A stretch of 42,072 nucleotides of DNA from Chloroflexota bacterium (GTDB lineage Bacteria; Chloroflexota; UBA6077; FW602-bin22; JACPRP01): assembly GCA_023480885.1 (NCBI GenBank), contig JAMCWX010000027.1:1-42072 (forward strand). The letters are read 5' to 3'. Shown piece after piece: positions 41,247-42,072 of the stretch. Numbering within the stretch: position 1 is the stretch's first letter; every line of letters starts with the position of its first letter. The notes below the pieces were generated by a model that saw nothing but the letters and a program-made list of their open reading frames with translations, searched no databases and had not been told where the DNA came from. The translations under genes were made by a program, and so were the position numbers.

Positions 41247-41548
41247 ACTACGATGATTACATTGCCAAGAGGGAAGCCAGGGACAGTGATTTTAAGGAAG
41301 CCTGTGAGCGCTTGCGTCCGCAATTCGAGTTCAGAAAAAGCTTGATAGGGGCAAGGCTGGCGGCAGGACTTACACAAAAGCAGTTAGCGGAGAGAGTGGG
41401 AACGTCGCAGGCGGCTATAGCACGCCTGGAGAGCGGCGCACAACTGCCCAGCGTTAACACTCTCTATCGCTTGGCCGTGGTCCTTGGGCTTCAGTTTACG
41501 ATCGCGCCAGGCGACTTTCTTTCCGTGAGCAAGCACCGAGCAGCATAA
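41243..41548 (+). CDS. higA: HigA-type antitoxin with XRE HTH domain
   Basis: A 101-residue antitoxin with an N-terminal helix (residues 1-35) and a Cro/CI-type HTH at about 36-90 (LIGARLAAGLTQKQLAERVGTSQAAIARLESGAQLPSVNTLYRLAVVLGLQF). It should bind and neutralise the toxin and repress the operon. The toxin-before-antitoxin order, the ATGA overlap and the AAGGAGG before the ATG all match HigBA systems. Confidence 0.92.
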   Translation: MNYDDYIAKREARDSDFKEACERLRPQFEFRKSLIGARLAAGLTQKQLAERVGTSQAAIARLESGAQLPSVNTLYRLAVVLGLQFTIAPGDFLSVSKHRAA

Positions 41549-41554
41549 CGAGAA

Positions 41555-41606
41555 AGCAAGCCAGGCTCCTGATGTACGGGCATCAGGAGCCTGGCTTGCT
41601 TCTTTT
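41555..41606 (+). terminator. Rho-independent terminator after higBA
   Basis: Two perfect 20-base arms, AGCAAGCCAGGCTCCTGATG (41555-41574) and CATCAGGAGCCTGGCTTGCT (41581-41600), enclose TACGGG and are followed by TCTTTTC. It begins 7 bases after the higA stop codon. Confidence 0.9.
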
Positions 41607-41626
41607 CACCGCTGTGGAGGTGTGCT

Positions 41627-41881
41627 GTGAAACGCAGACGAAAGACACCACAGGAAGGCGTCTTGGAGCTGATCCATCTTAGCGACAAGCAGCTGACACG
41701 CCTTCTCGATTTCGGAAAGAAGTGTGGCGGCATCGAGATATCGACACGCAGCGTGAAAGGAGACTGCCCACGAGAAATACCGTTATTGCCCATTGGCGAT
41801 ACCTGGGAAGCTATCGCCAAAATCAAGGTGGAATTGAGGGGTTCCGAAGGATACGGTTCCGTTTCGTGTGTCCGAAGTTGA
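41627..41881 (+). CDS. Hypothetical small protein
   Basis: GTG at 41627, preceded by TGGAGGTG at about 41614-41621, opens 84 residues: MKRRRKTPQEGVLELIHLS, DKQLTRLLDFGKKCGGIEIS, then a stretch to SCVRS. It is basic at the N-terminus and predicted cytoplasmic. I recognise no family. It is beyond a strong terminator, so it would need its own promoter, which is not seen. It may be a further remnant of the mobile element. The remaining 190 bases to the window end hold nothing that I can identify. Confidence 0.4.
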   Translation: MKRRRKTPQEGVLELIHLSDKQLTRLLDFGKKCGGIEISTRSVKGDCPREIPLLPIGDTWEAIAKIKVELRGSEGYGSVSCVRS

Positions 41882-42072
41882 TAAATCGTGTTGCTGTTCG
41901 CCAGCTAGTTTCTTCTTCGCCCTTAGTTACAAGCGCCCTGCGTGTCACCTGATTAAGGACGGCTTAGATCGCTAGCACATCCATCCAACTGAACTGTCTA
42001 ACCTGGGAACCGGCCATCTCCAATGGGCAGTGCCCAGGGTTACGCACTGGTCGCTTGCGCTCTTTACGTTTC

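Overview
The window looks like chromosome from an uncultured, probably Chloroflexota-related bacterium. This rests on gene content and style only: GC-rich coding, lipoproteins with long Pro/Thr/Ala linkers, a DUF5679 mini-protein, frequent GTG/TTG starts behind strong Shine-Dalgarno sites, and several families of short palindromic intergenic repeats. No rRNA or tRNA was seen, so the assignment is an inference.

Layout. 0-3 kb: the 3' end of an L,D-transpeptidase, a membrane-associated family 2 glycosyltransferase (-) and a pentapeptide-repeat protein. 3-9.6 kb: a branched-chain amino-acid type ABC importer (livJ-H-M-G-F) behind a perfect consensus sigma-70 promoter, then a DUF1638 protein whose start overlaps the livF stop, then a fused MoaD-MoaE molybdopterin synthase. 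9.8-14.7 kb: leucyl aminopeptidase, a malate/lactate dehydrogenase-type oxidoreductase, an HtrA-like protease and two divergent BON-domain proteins. 14.7-23 kb: a membrane protein with a spermidine-synthase-like domain (-), an amidohydrolase (+), the remnant of a DNA adenine methylase, and a minus-strand surface-polysaccharide-type cluster (membrane glycosyltransferase, GT2, and an asparagine-synthetase-like protein lacking the N-terminal cysteine).

23-31 kb is the main redox region: a B12-binding-type radical SAM protein, then a cytoplasmic molybdopterin oxidoreductase with a strongly folded leader, a membrane Fe-S protein of the EtfD/Etf:quinone oxidoreductase type, and EtfB and EtfA. EtfD, EtfB and EtfA are packed stop-to-start. 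The likely logic is that electrons from an unknown substrate pass through EtfAB and EtfD to the quinone pool, with the Mo enzyme as partner; the MoaD-MoaE fusion could supply its cofactor.

31-37 kb holds signalling genes: a degenerate receiver-like protein behind another perfect promoter, a GT4 glycosyltransferase, a 126-bp MITE-like element, and three tandem NarL-type response regulators with one DegS/NarX-type histidine kinase. One regulator has lost its phospho-acceptor aspartate. 37-39.7 kb: a DUF5679 zinc-ribbon protein, a Thr/Pro-rich lipoprotein, proline dehydrogenase and a lipoprotein cytochrome c. 39.9-42 kb is a decayed mobile region: a truncated HTH protein, a tyrosine recombinase with an internal deletion, a HigB-HigA type toxin-antitoxin pair with a strong terminator, and an unknown small protein.
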